NCBI GenBank assembly: GCA_946480965.1
Contig: CAMLMI010000171.1
Coordinates: 1 to 9,330, forward strand
DNA from: an uncultured Verrucomicrobiales bacterium
Lineage (GTDB): Bacteria; Verrucomicrobiota; Verrucomicrobiae; Limisphaerales; CANJSG01
Direction of reading: 5' to 3'
Length of the DNA stretch: 9,330 bases
The first letter of the stretch is position 1, and the number at the start of each line of letters is the position of its first letter. Under the pieces are notes generated by a model. It saw nothing but the letters and a program-made list of their open reading frames with translations, did not search any database and had not been told where the DNA came from. The translations under genes and the position numbers were made by a program. Shown in pieces: positions 1 through 8,006 of the stretch.

Positions 1-417
1 TGACTTCATCCCAGCTTGGGCCAGCACTTCCGACAACACGGCTTCATCCACCGGCAAGTCCGGCTGACGCAGCCAAGCGCCCAGCTTCTGGGCGAGGCGA
101 TGTTCGTAGTCGTGGAGCCGCTGGAAATAGAGCCGGTCCAGATCGAGCACGAGCGGCAGCACGCCGGTGGCGGGAGCTTCGGAACCGGTGGAGACGAGGC
201 CGCTGGCGAGCAGTTGCGCCGAAGAGACGCCGACGGCGGCGAGGTCTTCCAGCGGCACGCAGGCGTGGCCGGCACGTTCGGCGGCCACGAGCGCAAGCGC
301 CGCGGCTTCGACCGCGTCCGGTTCGGCGTCGGCCATGTCGCGCAGCGTGCGGGAAACGTGCTTCGCGAGGAGCAGCGCGGGATCGTCCGTGGGAATGGGT
401 TTCATCGCCGGGATCAT
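1..417 (-). CDS. recD: RecD subunit of exonuclease V, N-terminal part (gene continues beyond base 1)
   Basis: RecD is the 5'-3' helicase subunit of RecBCD. Only 139 codons are visible: the frame is open to base 1, so the SF1B helicase core, including its Walker A motif, lies outside the window. What is visible matches the RecD N-terminal domain that packs against RecC. An Ala/Leu-rich helix at about residues 37-50 is followed by a GHACVPL stretch (50-56) and by LPLVLDLDRLYFQR (87-100) with a nearby E105, the usual 'pLvld..rLYl.R...yE' pattern before the helicase domain. The start is the ATG at 417-415, which overlaps the recB stop codon as ATGA. A second in-frame ATG at 405 is possible, and neither has a clear Shine-Dalgarno sequence. 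Identity rests on this pattern plus the position right after recB. Whether the rest of the gene is intact cannot be judged. Confidence 0.87.
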   Translation of the reverse strand, partial: MIPAMKPIPTDDPALLLAKHVSRTLRDMADAEPDAVEAAALALVAAERAGHACVPLEDLAAVGVSSAQLLASGLVSTGSEAPATGVLPLVLDLDRLYFQRLHDYEHRLAQKLGAWLRQPDLPVDEAVLSEVLAQAGMKS

Positions 418-3400
418 TTCAGCAGGGCGGATTCGAGGTCGGCGATCAGCGCGGGGCTCGGCCGGTCGTGGAAGACGCCCCGGCCGGGAGTCGATTCGTC
501 GAGGCCCCGAAGGAAGACGTAGTGGACGCCGCCCCAGTGCTTCGCGGGATCGAAGCCCGGCAAGCGGACCTTCAGGTGGCGGAAGAGCGCCGCCGCGTAG
601 AGGTGGTATTGCAGCACGTAGAAGTGCGCGTTCATCGCGTCGGCCAGCGCGTCCGGCCCGTAATCGGCGGCCGCTGCGCCGAGCCAGTTGCTCTTCCAGT
701 CGAGGATGAACCAGCGGCCCTCGTGTTCGACCACGGTGTCGATGAAGCCCTGGAGAAACCCGCCGCCGGGCTCGAAGGCGAGATCCTGCACGCGACGCGG
801 CCAGGCGGCGAACGGCGCGGTCGCGGCGTGTCGGGCGAAGACGGAGGCCAAGGCCCCGCGTTCGATCGCGCCGCCGGGGAGGAAGAACTCCAGCTCGTTC
901 TTGCGCGCGGCGGGCTTCACCTGGGAGAGCGTGAAGCTGCCGTGGGCATGGCGCAGCGGCACCTTGGCGAGGCGCTGCAACATGGCCGTGACGGACGCCT
1001 GCCAGCGGGCCGCGTCGGAGAGATGACGTTGGAGGACCTTCTCGATGGTCTCCTTCCACGCGGCGGGTTTGGCGGAGAAGTCGATGGACTCGATCAGCTC
1101 ATGCAGGCAAGTGCCGGCGGCCGTGCCTTTGGGGAACTCCAAGAACGGATCGGCCGGTGGTGCGATGGTTTCCAGCGAGATGCTTTCAGCAGGCGACGGC
1201 GGGAGAAGAGCCGCATCGTGGTCGGGCAATTCTTCGGCCGCACCGAGCGTGAGACGCGAATAGCTGTAGATGCGCCAAGGCCGGAGATTCCGCAGATCGG
1301 GCAGGGAAGGGCGGACCAGTTCCGGTTCGGCGACGACGGCGGCGGCTTCCGGTGCGGCTTCCGGAGCCTCGTCGCGACGACGCTGGCCCCGGCCCCGTTG
1401 ACGACGTCCCCGACCGCGTTCGGGCTGGACCGGCGGCGCTTCTTCGGCGGCCTTTTCGTCGCGGATGCGGGCCTGGATTTCTGCCGGATCGGCCCAGCCA
1501 TCGCGCACGGCGATGTGGCCGGAGGAACGTTCGGCCAATTGCCGCAGCAAGCGCGCGCGTTGGCGGAAATCGACGCGCTGCATCTCGGTGCGGAGAGAAT
1601 CCATCGGTGGACGCTCGGCGGAAAGACGGCCGCCGAAGAGCAACAAGGCTAGGGCTGAAGTTTCGGCCCCGCGCACGTCGCCCCAGAAAACCACGCAGCG
1701 GTGCTTCGCGCGGGTCAACGCCACGTAGAGCAGGCGCAACTGCTCCGCGAGAGTCGCCTGTTCGAGCGCGGCTTTCAGCTCCGGCGATTCGACGCCGCGC
1801 AATGAGAAGACGGGCGGTTCACCGGCTTGCGGCACGGCCTCGGGACTGGCGGCGCGTTGGCCGCGCTTCTCCACCGAGTGCCAGAGGAAGGGGCAGAGGA
1901 CGACGGGGTATTCGAGGCCCTTGCTCTTGTGGATGGTGACGAGGCGGACGGCGCTCTCGTCGCTCTCCAGCCGCATTTCCTCGGCTTCGGACGGGGCGCG
2001 GTTGGCGGAGGACTGTTCGGCGAGCCATTGCACGAGACCCGAGCCGCGACGGCCTTCCAGCTCGGCCGTTTGCAGCAGCTCGCCGAGGTGCAGGAGATTG
2101 GTCAGGCGACGTTCGCCATCGGGCAGCTTCATCAGGCGTTCGCGCACGCGCTCCTGCTGGAGCCACTGGCGGAACATGACGGCGAAGCCGCGCTCCGCCC
2201 ATAGCCGGGCCAAGGCGGCGAAACGGTCCAGCGTGGCGGCGGCGAAGGCTTCGTCGGTCTCCAGCCGGAGCAGATCGGCGACGAAGAATCCCTGCTCGGT
2301 GCGGACCAGCAGCGCGCGCAGCCGACGAAGATCCTGCGGCGCTTCGAGGGCCGACAGGAGGCGCAACAACGTCGTGGTCTCGTCGGATTCGTAAACGCTG
2401 CGCGCGGCCTGGAGCACGCTGGGAATGGATTCGGCGCGGAGCCGTTCCTGGAGATCGATGGCCTCGCGGTTCGTCCGGACCAGCACGGCGATGTCGCGCG
2501 GGCGGACGGGTTCCGCGCCGAGGCGGACATCCTTGGTGCGGAGCAGGCGCAGGATCTCGGCCACGACCGCCTTGGCCGCGAGGTCGCGTGCGACGGCCAC
2601 GCCGATGGGCCGGTCGTCGTCGCTGGACAACGTGCAAAGCTCCAGCGCGGCGTGGCCGGGTTGCGCATCGCTCAACGGCGTGCGATCCGCGTGGCCGCCG
2701 GACTGGACGCGCTCGTATTCGATCCCGGCGACGCCGAAGGGATTGGCGTGGTCCTGATAGAGCCGGTTCACCGCGTCCACGAGGGACGTCTCGGAACGCC
2801 AGTTCGTGGCGAGCGTGTGGGACTCGTGGCCGGCGACGCCCCGGGCTTCCAGGTAGGTGGCGACATCCGCGCCGCGAAAGCCGTAGATCGCCTGCTTCGG
2901 ATCGCCGATGAGGTAGAGCCGATGCCGGTCGGAGCGGCCGAAGACGCTGCGGAAAATGGCCCACTGGAGCGGATCGGTGTCCTGGAACTCGTCGATCAAC
3001 GCCGTTTGATGGCGGGCACGGAGCCCTTCGGCCAGCGCCACGCCGCCCGGCCGGAGCAGCGCGTTGGCGACCTGGCGGAGCAGGTCGTCGAACGTCTGGC
3101 TCTTGCTGCGGCGGTTGTGCTTTTCCAGCGCGGCGCGAAGGCCGGTGAGGAAATGGGCCTGGAGCAGAAGGGCGAATTCCTCGCGCAGATCGAGCCAGGT
3201 GCTCAGGAGCGCCAGAAGCGGCGTCTCCGGCAAAGTGGCTTTCTTGCGCTGGTTCATCTCGCCGCGAATCCGCTCGGTGTGCAGCCGGTCCAGCCAGGCG
3301 AAGGCGTCGGCGCTCCACGCCTGCTCGCGGAAGATCAGGTCGAAGGCGTTCGCGATCTCCTCGCGCGCGCTGTCGGCGGACAGCTCCTGCTTGAACCAAG

Positions 3401-4385
3401 GGTTGTCCTTGCCGCCGCCGAAGAGCCCGAGCACGGCGGCGCGGTCCGTGGCCCAGCAAGCGGCGACGGCGTCGAAAGCGGTGGCCAACAGCGCGGGCAT
3501 TTCCTCCTGCCGACCGGTGTCGGCCGACGGGACGACTTCGCAGTGGGAATGGGGGAGAAAGCCACGGGCGAGTTCGGCCAATGTCTGGGGCGAGATCGTC
3601 TCCGGGAGGCCGGAGGCGATGAGCTTCGCATCGAACCGCGCGGTTTCTTCGCGCCAGAAGTCGGTCGCCACGGCCGCCACCATCGCGGGCTGGTCGGTGG
3701 ACAGCTCGGTGTCGAAGAACCGGTCGGCTTCGAAGGCGCGATCCGACAACACGCGCTGGCAGAAGCTGTGGATGGTGAAGATAGCGGCTTCGTCGAAGAG
3801 CGTCAGCGCGTCGAGCAGTCGCTGGATGGCCAACGCGCGGAACGCGGGATCGGCGACGATTCCGGCCCAGGGATCGACGACCGGTTCGGCCACTTCAGCG
3901 GGCACCGGTGCGGGCTCGGGTTCCGTGGACTGGTCGGGGCTCGGAGCCGGAGCGCCCTCATCGGCGGTTTCAAACGACGGGGTTTCTTCCGCAACAGCGT
4001 CGGTTGCTTCGACCGTAACGTTCGGTTCGGTCGAAACCGCCCCGGAAGGTTCCACCCGTGCGGGAGTTGGAGCCGGGACAGGTTCCGGGCGGGGAACGTC
4101 GATCCCGGCGCGGACGAGCAGGCGTTGCTCCAGCGGATCGCCCGAAGCGCCGCGTTCCAGCGCGTCGAGCGCGGAGCGGAGACGTTTCCAGACGCGGTCG
4201 CGCAGCTCTTCGGTCGCGGCGTTGGTGTAGGTGACGACGAGGATCTGGTCGATGGACAGGCCCTCCTCGGCCACGAGGCGCAGCACGAGACCGGCGAGCG
4301 TGAAGGTCTTGCCGGTGCCGGCGCTGGCTTCGATCACGCGCACGCCGGGCGGCAGGGAGTCGCGGAGCAGGTCGAACGGGGTCAT
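414..4385 (-). CDS. recB: RecB: 3'-5' helicase and nuclease subunit of exonuclease V
   Basis: The 1323-residue protein is longer than E. coli RecB (about 1180). All SF1A helicase motifs are visible: Walker A EASAGTGKT (19-27, K26), motif Ia VVTYTNAATEELRDRV (50-65), a TIHSFCQRVL segment (204-213), motif II IDEFQDTD (464-471), motif III GDPKQAIYGFRGAD (494-507), motif IV around TNWRSE (527-532), motif V VTIHKSKGLEYP (816-827) and motif VI LLYVALTRAKHR (885-896). The C-terminal nuclease domain looks intact: GTCLHELIE (1091-1099, H1095), GFIDTVV (D1216), DWKSNWLG (D1229, K1231) and QYHLY (1259-1263). It should therefore unwind DNA 3'-5' and cut it with bound metal. Extra length comes from a Pro/Ala/Glu-rich insertion at about 97-175 and an Arg/Gly-rich tether at about 975-1025. 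The ATG at 4385 overlaps the recC stop as ATGA, with a GGAAAGGA sequence 9 bases upstream. The stop overlaps the recD start. Confidence 0.97.
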   Translation of the reverse strand: MTPFDLLRDSLPPGVRVIEASAGTGKTFTLAGLVLRLVAEEGLSIDQILVVTYTNAATEELRDRVWKRLRSALDALERGASGDPLEQRLLVRAGIDVPRPEPVPAPTPARVEPSGAVSTEPNVTVEATDAVAEETPSFETADEGAPAPSPDQSTEPEPAPVPAEVAEPVVDPWAGIVADPAFRALAIQRLLDALTLFDEAAIFTIHSFCQRVLSDRAFEADRFFDTELSTDQPAMVAAVATDFWREETARFDAKLIASGLPETISPQTLAELARGFLPHSHCEVVPSADTGRQEEMPALLATAFDAVAACWATDRAAVLGLFGGGKDNPWFKQELSADSAREEIANAFDLIFREQAWSADAFAWLDRLHTERIRGEMNQRKKATLPETPLLALLSTWLDLREEFALLLQAHFLTGLRAALEKHNRRSKSQTFDDLLRQVANALLRPGGVALAEGLRARHQTALIDEFQDTDPLQWAIFRSVFGRSDRHRLYLIGDPKQAIYGFRGADVATYLEARGVAGHESHTLATNWRSETSLVDAVNRLYQDHANPFGVAGIEYERVQSGGHADRTPLSDAQPGHAALELCTLSSDDDRPIGVAVARDLAAKAVVAEILRLLRTKDVRLGAEPVRPRDIAVLVRTNREAIDLQERLRAESIPSVLQAARSVYESDETTTLLRLLSALEAPQDLRRLRALLVRTEQGFFVADLLRLETDEAFAAATLDRFAALARLWAERGFAVMFRQWLQQERVRERLMKLPDGERRLTNLLHLGELLQTAELEGRRGSGLVQWLAEQSSANRAPSEAEEMRLESDESAVRLVTIHKSKGLEYPVVLCPFLWHSVEKRGQRAASPEAVPQAGEPPVFSLRGVESPELKAALEQATLAEQLRLLYVALTRAKHRCVVFWGDVRGAETSALALLLFGGRLSAERPPMDSLRTEMQRVDFRQRARLLRQLAERSSGHIAVRDGWADPAEIQARIRDEKAAEEAPPVQPERGRGRRQRGRGQRRRDEAPEAAPEAAAVVAEPELVRPSLPDLRNLRPWRIYSYSRLTLGAAEELPDHDAALLPPSPAESISLETIAPPADPFLEFPKGTAAGTCLHELIESIDFSAKPAAWKETIEKVLQRHLSDAARWQASVTAMLQRLAKVPLRHAHGSFTLSQVKPAARKNELEFFLPGGAIERGALASVFARHAATAPFAAWPRRVQDLAFEPGGGFLQGFIDTVVEHEGRWFILDWKSNWLGAAAADYGPDALADAMNAHFYVLQYHLYAAALFRHLKVRLPGFDPAKHWGGVHYVFLRGLDESTPGRGVFHDRPSPALIADLESALLK
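1374..1418 (-). other. Arg/Gly-rich basic patch in the RecB helicase-nuclease tether
   Basis: This encodes RecB residues 990-1004, RGRGRRQRGRGQRRR. It lies in the long flexible connection between the end of the helicase domains and the nuclease domain (first nuclease motif at 1091), and is flanked by acidic and Ala/Pro-rich sequence. RG-rich runs commonly bind nucleic acid without sequence specificity. A DNA-tethering or autoinhibitory role here is inference. Confidence 0.6.
3861..4097 (-). other. RecB low-complexity Pro/Ala/Glu-rich insertion (about residues 97-175)
   Basis: This in-frame segment lies between helicase motif Ia and the TIHSFCQRVL segment, after VRAGIDVP and before DPAFRALAIQRLL. 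As I recall E. coli RecB, only a short connection exists there, so about 75 residues are extra. The composition (Pro, Ala, Glu, Thr and Val, almost no large hydrophobics) predicts a disordered, surface-exposed loop. It contains EETPSFETA at residues 133-141, which recurs in RecC. The frame is preserved on both sides and the flanking domains are intact, so this is an insertion and not a frameshift. Confidence 0.7.
3963..3989 (-). repeat. RecB copy of a 27-bp coding repeat (EETPSFETA)
   Basis: This 27-base segment encodes RecB residues 133-141 and matches bases 5168-5194 in recC at 22 of 27 positions by hand alignment. Three of the five differences are synonymous (two GAA/GAG, one TTT/TTC) and the other two fall in one Pro/Ala codon. 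The peptide is therefore better conserved than the DNA. Confidence 0.55.
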
Positions 4386-7300
4386 CGCGAGGAATCCTTT
4401 CCGTGGATCGCCATGATGCGGAACACGGCGGCGGTCAGTTCGAGGAAGCCGGGTTCCTCCGTGAGGTTGCGGTCGGTGAAGGCGAGGCGGCAGGCGTCGT
4501 CGAGACGTTCACCCTTGGGCCCGAAGCCGGTCTCGTCGCCCAGCCAGCGTTGGCGCGCGGCGAAGAGCGCCTTCTCGGTGTCGTCCGGGTTCTTCTGCAA
4601 TGCCTGGATGTAGGCGAAGCAGGTCTCCGGCATGAAGGGCAGGGGACCGGTCTGCCCGATGAAATAGAGATCGACCAGGGTCTTGAGCACTTCGCGCGGC
4701 TCGATCGTCTCGCCGAACTCGACGACATCGTCCAGGCCCACGAGCACGGTGCGGATGGCTTCGCCGGTGGCGACGAGGGCGAAAAGGTGTTCGATCCACG
4801 CGCGCAGCCGATCCGTGGCCTTTACCTTGGCCGGACGAATCCGCACCAGAATGTTGCCGCGCAGGGTGACGCGGCCGTGGAGCGTGGCGTCGCCGAGTTC
4901 CAACGTCGCCTCGACCTGGCGGATCGCTCCTGGGCCGAGATGCCCGGCGGCCTGGGACCAGAAGCGGACCGTCTCCAGCGCCAACCGTTTGACCTCGCTT
5001 TGGCCGACGAGACCGGAAGGCAGGCGTCCCGCGCGCCGCCAAGTTTCGAGATGACCAAGAGCCACAGCCACGAGCGCGGGGTCCGTGGGCGACTCAGCAA
5101 TTGTCGGAGTTGAATGAGATTCTGCGACCGGCTCGGGAGCGGCCGCGCATTCCGCTTGGGCCGGAGCGGCGGTCTCGAACGAAGCGGTCTCTTCGTTCGC
5201 CGAAGGTGTCTCTGCGGTCGGCTCGGGAGCGGTGGGCGCTTCCACCACCGGAGGTGTCGCCACTGGAGGCGCGTCGACCGTGGCGACCAGCACTTCGAGC
5301 AGGGCGGACTTGGCGTCGTATTGGTCGAGGGCGCCGGTCTCGAAACGCTCGGCATCGGCGAGCACATCGGCGCGCGACGGCAGGTGGAGCTTGAGGCGTC
5401 GTTCCGCGAACCAGCGCGGCGGGTTGCGGAAGAAACGCACGAGATCGTCGAGCGAGACATGGCGCGGGCCTTCGACCGGTTCGCCGGTTTCCCCGGCCAA
5501 GGGCGGTTTGGGCCGGCTGCGCGTGTCGGTCGATTGCCGGGCGGCGTAGAAGTTCGAGCGCGAAAAACTGAAGAGCGGGCCGCCGCTGAAATACGCCGGG
5601 CTGAAGGCCTGCAAGCGGTGCTTCACCACGACCTGGTCGCGCAGCGACGCGCCTTCTTGGCCGCAGTAGTCATGCTCCAACGCATCGAGCAGTTCGCTGA
5701 CGACGACCGACGGAGGAGCCGCTTGGCCGTGGTGCTGCGACTGGCCGACGTAGCTCAAGTGCAGCCGGGTCCGCGCGGAAACGAGCGTTTCGAGGAAGAG
5801 CTGGCGGTCGTCGTCGCGCGGCGAGCTGTCGCCGTCGCGGCGTTCGCGCGTGGTGAGGTCGAAGCTCAGCGGAACGTTCCGGCGGGGGAACGCGCCGTCG
5901 TTCATGCCGAGCAAGCAGACCACGCGGAAAGGAATGCTCCGCATCGGCTTCAACCCGCAGACGGTGATCGCGCCGGCGAGGTAGCCGGAGCCGTGGCGGT
6001 CTTCGCCGAGCACCGGGCCGAGATGTTCCAGCACGGTCGCGAAATCCAGCGGCTCGGTGCAGGTGGCGTGCTCCTCCGCGGCCACGAGAGAAGCAAGGGC
6101 GGCGCGCAGCGTTTCCTGTTCGCGGGGCGGAATCGCGTCCCGGCCGAGGATCGCCTCCGCGAAGTCGCGCAACCGTTGGGCCCATTCCTTCGGTGAAGCG
6201 GGAAAGGCGAAGGCCGTGGCGGCGTTGGCCAACCGTTCAACCGCTTCGCAGAGGCGTCCCAGCACAGCCGCGTCGCTGCCTTCCACCGCCGTGGGACGCA
6301 CCGTGTCCCGCACGGCCACGGGCCCTTCGCCCGCGACGCAGTAGCCGAGCTGGAGACGGCGCAACCCGGCGGCCCAGGTGTTCAACGGTTCGCCGTGGAA
6401 CGCTGCCGTGCGCGGCGCGTCGAGGCCCACGCGGATCTCCGCTTCGGCCAGCCAGGCGCGGATGGAATCAAGATCCGAGGTCTGGAAACCGGCGCGGCTA
6501 CGGACGGCGTCGCGCTCCAACAAGGCGACCACTTCCGGCGCGGCGAAACGTCCGCCGAGCAGCTCGAGCGCCTGCCACAGCGCGGCCAAGGCTCCTTGGT
6601 CGCGCGGGGAACGGTCGGAGATGGTGAAGGGAATCGCCTCTTCGGGGCGTTCGGGTGTGCCCAGCGCCGCCTCGATGGCGGGCGCGTAGGTGGGCAGGTC
6701 CGGCACCATCACCACGATGTCGCGCGGTTGGAGCGACGGATCGTCGGTGAACCACTTCAGCAAGTGGTCGCGCAGCACTTCCGCCTCGCGGATCGGACTG
6801 TGGCAGGAATGCAAGCGGATCGAATCGTCGTTCGCCGCCACGGGAATCTTCGGCTCGTCGGGAGCGCGCGATTGCAGGGCGAGCAGGTCGCGTTGCAGCG
6901 ATTGGAGGAGGGAAAGCGGCGGGGCGGCTCCGGCTCCTTCCTCGGTGGCCGGGGCTTCAGCGGATTCCGCGAAGGACTCGAAGTGTTCCTCCTCTTCAAT
7001 GCCATCCTGGCCGTAGAGCAGTTTCAGGAATTCGCGTCCGCTGCGGCCGAGCGACGCCACCAAACGGTGGCCGGCGATCTCGTCCGCCGTGCCCGCACCG
7101 AGCGGGACGTCGCGCTGGCGCAGGCGAGCCTGTTCCCGGTGCGAAAGCAGGTCGCCCGTGTAGTGCAGCGAAGGCCGGAGCTGGAAGATGTGGACCGGGA
7201 TGAGCGAAGACAACGCGGAGATCAGCTCCAGGTGGAGCGGCGGCAGCGCCGAAACGCCGAAGACGCAGAGCCGTTCCGGCAAGAGGGCCCGGTCGATGCG

Positions 7301-7909
7301 TCCGTCCTTCACCGCTTTGAGGAAGACCTCCCGCCACTTGGCCGGGTGGCCGTCGCCCCAGTCCTTGCAGACCGCCCGCCAGAGCAACGGTTGCCACTGG
7401 TCGTCGTCCTTCAGGAGCGGATCGGCCTTGGCCTTCGCCTTCGCGCCGCCCTTGGCCGACTCCCAGGCGCGGATCATGTCCGGCCGGTAGGTCAGGTATT
7501 GGTCGAAGACCGCGGCGATCTTGGCCGAGAGCTGGAAGCGCTTCCGGCCGTCGCCGTCCGCCAGATACCGGGCAATGGGCTCGAATTCCGGCTGCGACGC
7601 CAACTGGGGCAGCAGCGAAAAGACGCGCCAAGTCAGCGAGCGGGGGTCGAAGGACGGTTGTTCGTCCGTCTTCACCCCGGCCGCGCGGAAGAGCTCCAGG
7701 GCGAAGGCGCGCGGGAAGGGGAACTGGAAACCGGCGGCGACGCCGAGCCGGGTGGCCAGCTCCAGCTTGAGCCAGCGGGCCATGCCGAGGCTCTGCACGA
7801 GCACCGTCTCCTCGGCGAAGGGCGACGAGAGCGGCGCGCGGGCCACGCCGACCAGCGCGTCCGCCAGACGTTCGAGCCGGTTGCCCGAGTGGAGATGAAG
7901 TCCAGCCAT
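4382..7909 (-). CDS. recC: RecC: scaffold and Chi-scanning subunit of exonuclease V
   Basis: The 1175-residue protein is slightly longer than E. coli RecC (about 1122). RecC is a catalytically inactive SF1-like fold that splits the duplex, channels the strands to RecB and RecD, and scans the 3' strand for Chi. Characteristic family segments are visible: LVQSLGMARWLKLEL (37-51), FQLSAKIAAVFDQYLTYRPD (125-144), HSCHSPIREAEVLRDHLL (367-384), IPFTISDRSP (426-435), MRSIPFRVVCLLGMNDGAFP (656-675) and DDDRQLFLETLVSA (699-712). The ATG at 7909 was chosen because homology begins there with LHLHSGNRLERL. The same frame stays open upstream to 9247, but that part is antisense to two plus-strand genes. 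A Pro/Ala/Glu-rich insertion occupies about 877-943. Several positions that contact Chi in E. coli differ (see findings). It is the first gene of the operon, and no promoter or Shine-Dalgarno sequence could be recognised before it. Confidence 0.96.
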   Translation of the reverse strand: MAGLHLHSGNRLERLADALVGVARAPLSSPFAEETVLVQSLGMARWLKLELATRLGVAAGFQFPFPRAFALELFRAAGVKTDEQPSFDPRSLTWRVFSLLPQLASQPEFEPIARYLADGDGRKRFQLSAKIAAVFDQYLTYRPDMIRAWESAKGGAKAKAKADPLLKDDDQWQPLLWRAVCKDWGDGHPAKWREVFLKAVKDGRIDRALLPERLCVFGVSALPPLHLELISALSSLIPVHIFQLRPSLHYTGDLLSHREQARLRQRDVPLGAGTADEIAGHRLVASLGRSGREFLKLLYGQDGIEEEEHFESFAESAEAPATEEGAGAAPPLSLLQSLQRDLLALQSRAPDEPKIPVAANDDSIRLHSCHSPIREAEVLRDHLLKWFTDDPSLQPRDIVVMVPDLPTYAPAIEAALGTPERPEEAIPFTISDRSPRDQGALAALWQALELLGGRFAAPEVVALLERDAVRSRAGFQTSDLDSIRAWLAEAEIRVGLDAPRTAAFHGEPLNTWAAGLRRLQLGYCVAGEGPVAVRDTVRPTAVEGSDAAVLGRLCEAVERLANAATAFAFPASPKEWAQRLRDFAEAILGRDAIPPREQETLRAALASLVAAEEHATCTEPLDFATVLEHLGPVLGEDRHGSGYLAGAITVCGLKPMRSIPFRVVCLLGMNDGAFPRRNVPLSFDLTTRERRDGDSSPRDDDRQLFLETLVSARTRLHLSYVGQSQHHGQAAPPSVVVSELLDALEHDYCGQEGASLRDQVVVKHRLQAFSPAYFSGGPLFSFSRSNFYAARQSTDTRSRPKPPLAGETGEPVEGPRHVSLDDLVRFFRNPPRWFAERRLKLHLPSRADVLADAERFETGALDQYDAKSALLEVLVATVDAPPVATPPVVEAPTAPEPTAETPSANEETASFETAAPAQAECAAAPEPVAESHSTPTIAESPTDPALVAVALGHLETWRRAGRLPSGLVGQSEVKRLALETVRFWSQAAGHLGPGAIRQVEATLELGDATLHGRVTLRGNILVRIRPAKVKATDRLRAWIEHLFALVATGEAIRTVLVGLDDVVEFGETIEPREVLKTLVDLYFIGQTGPLPFMPETCFAYIQALQKNPDDTEKALFAARQRWLGDETGFGPKGERLDDACRLAFTDRNLTEEPGFLELTAAVFRIMAIHGKDSSR
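4395..4402 (-). promoter_or_regulatory. Candidate ribosome binding site for recB
   Basis: On the minus strand this reads GGAAAGGA, 9 bases before the recB ATG and inside the last codons of recC. It is the only purine-rich Shine-Dalgarno-like stretch I could place at a sensible distance from a start in this window. With the ATGA overlap it supports the ATG at 4385 as the recB start. Confidence 0.5.
5081..5281 (-). other. RecC low-complexity Pro/Ala/Glu-rich insertion (about residues 877-943)
   Basis: This in-frame segment lies in the C-terminal part of RecC, after LLEVLVATVD and before DPALVAVALGHLETWRRAG. In E. coli RecC the corresponding LLNALVEQ and FRRFRAAGDLP segments are nearly adjacent (recalled, not aligned), so most of it is extra. 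It is rich in Pro, Ala, Glu and Thr and is probably disordered. It contains EETASFETA at residues 906-914, matching the motif in the RecB insertion. Confidence 0.65.
5168..5194 (-). repeat. RecC copy of a 27-bp coding repeat (EETASFETA)
   Basis: This is the partner of 3963-3989, encoding RecC residues 906-914. Both copies sit in the middle of long Pro/Ala/Glu-rich linkers and read in the same strand and codon phase. Similar AEPEP-type residues and a terminal DP follow at comparable distances in both proteins. Confidence 0.55.
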
Positions 7910-8006
7910 CGGGGAGACTGGAACAAAATGCGGGGCCGCGTGGCAACCAACCGTTTGCGGATTTCCCGGCGGCGAAACGGGAGCAAAGCCGGGTGGGGCT
8001 GGCTCT

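Noticed and set aside
468..1652. A 394-codon plus-strand open frame opposite the RecB nuclease region, and similar frames at 5114-6196 and 6395-8131.
   Set aside because: All are mirror frames of recB or recC with Arg/Gly/Ala-rich low-complexity translations and no motifs. The last one even runs through the intergenic repeat.
2652..4613. A 653-codon open frame on the plus strand opposite recB and the recC/recB junction.
   Set aside because: It is antisense to RecB helicase motifs with strong family identity. Long antisense frames are expected in GC-rich coding DNA, and the translation resembles no protein family I know.
414..7909. The possibility that this is AddAB or a phage-type or defence-associated helicase-nuclease system.
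   Set aside because: The subunit order, RecC-specific segments, single C-terminal nuclease in RecB and RecD N-terminal domain all fit canonical RecBCD. No phage, transposase, CRISPR or toxin genes flank it.
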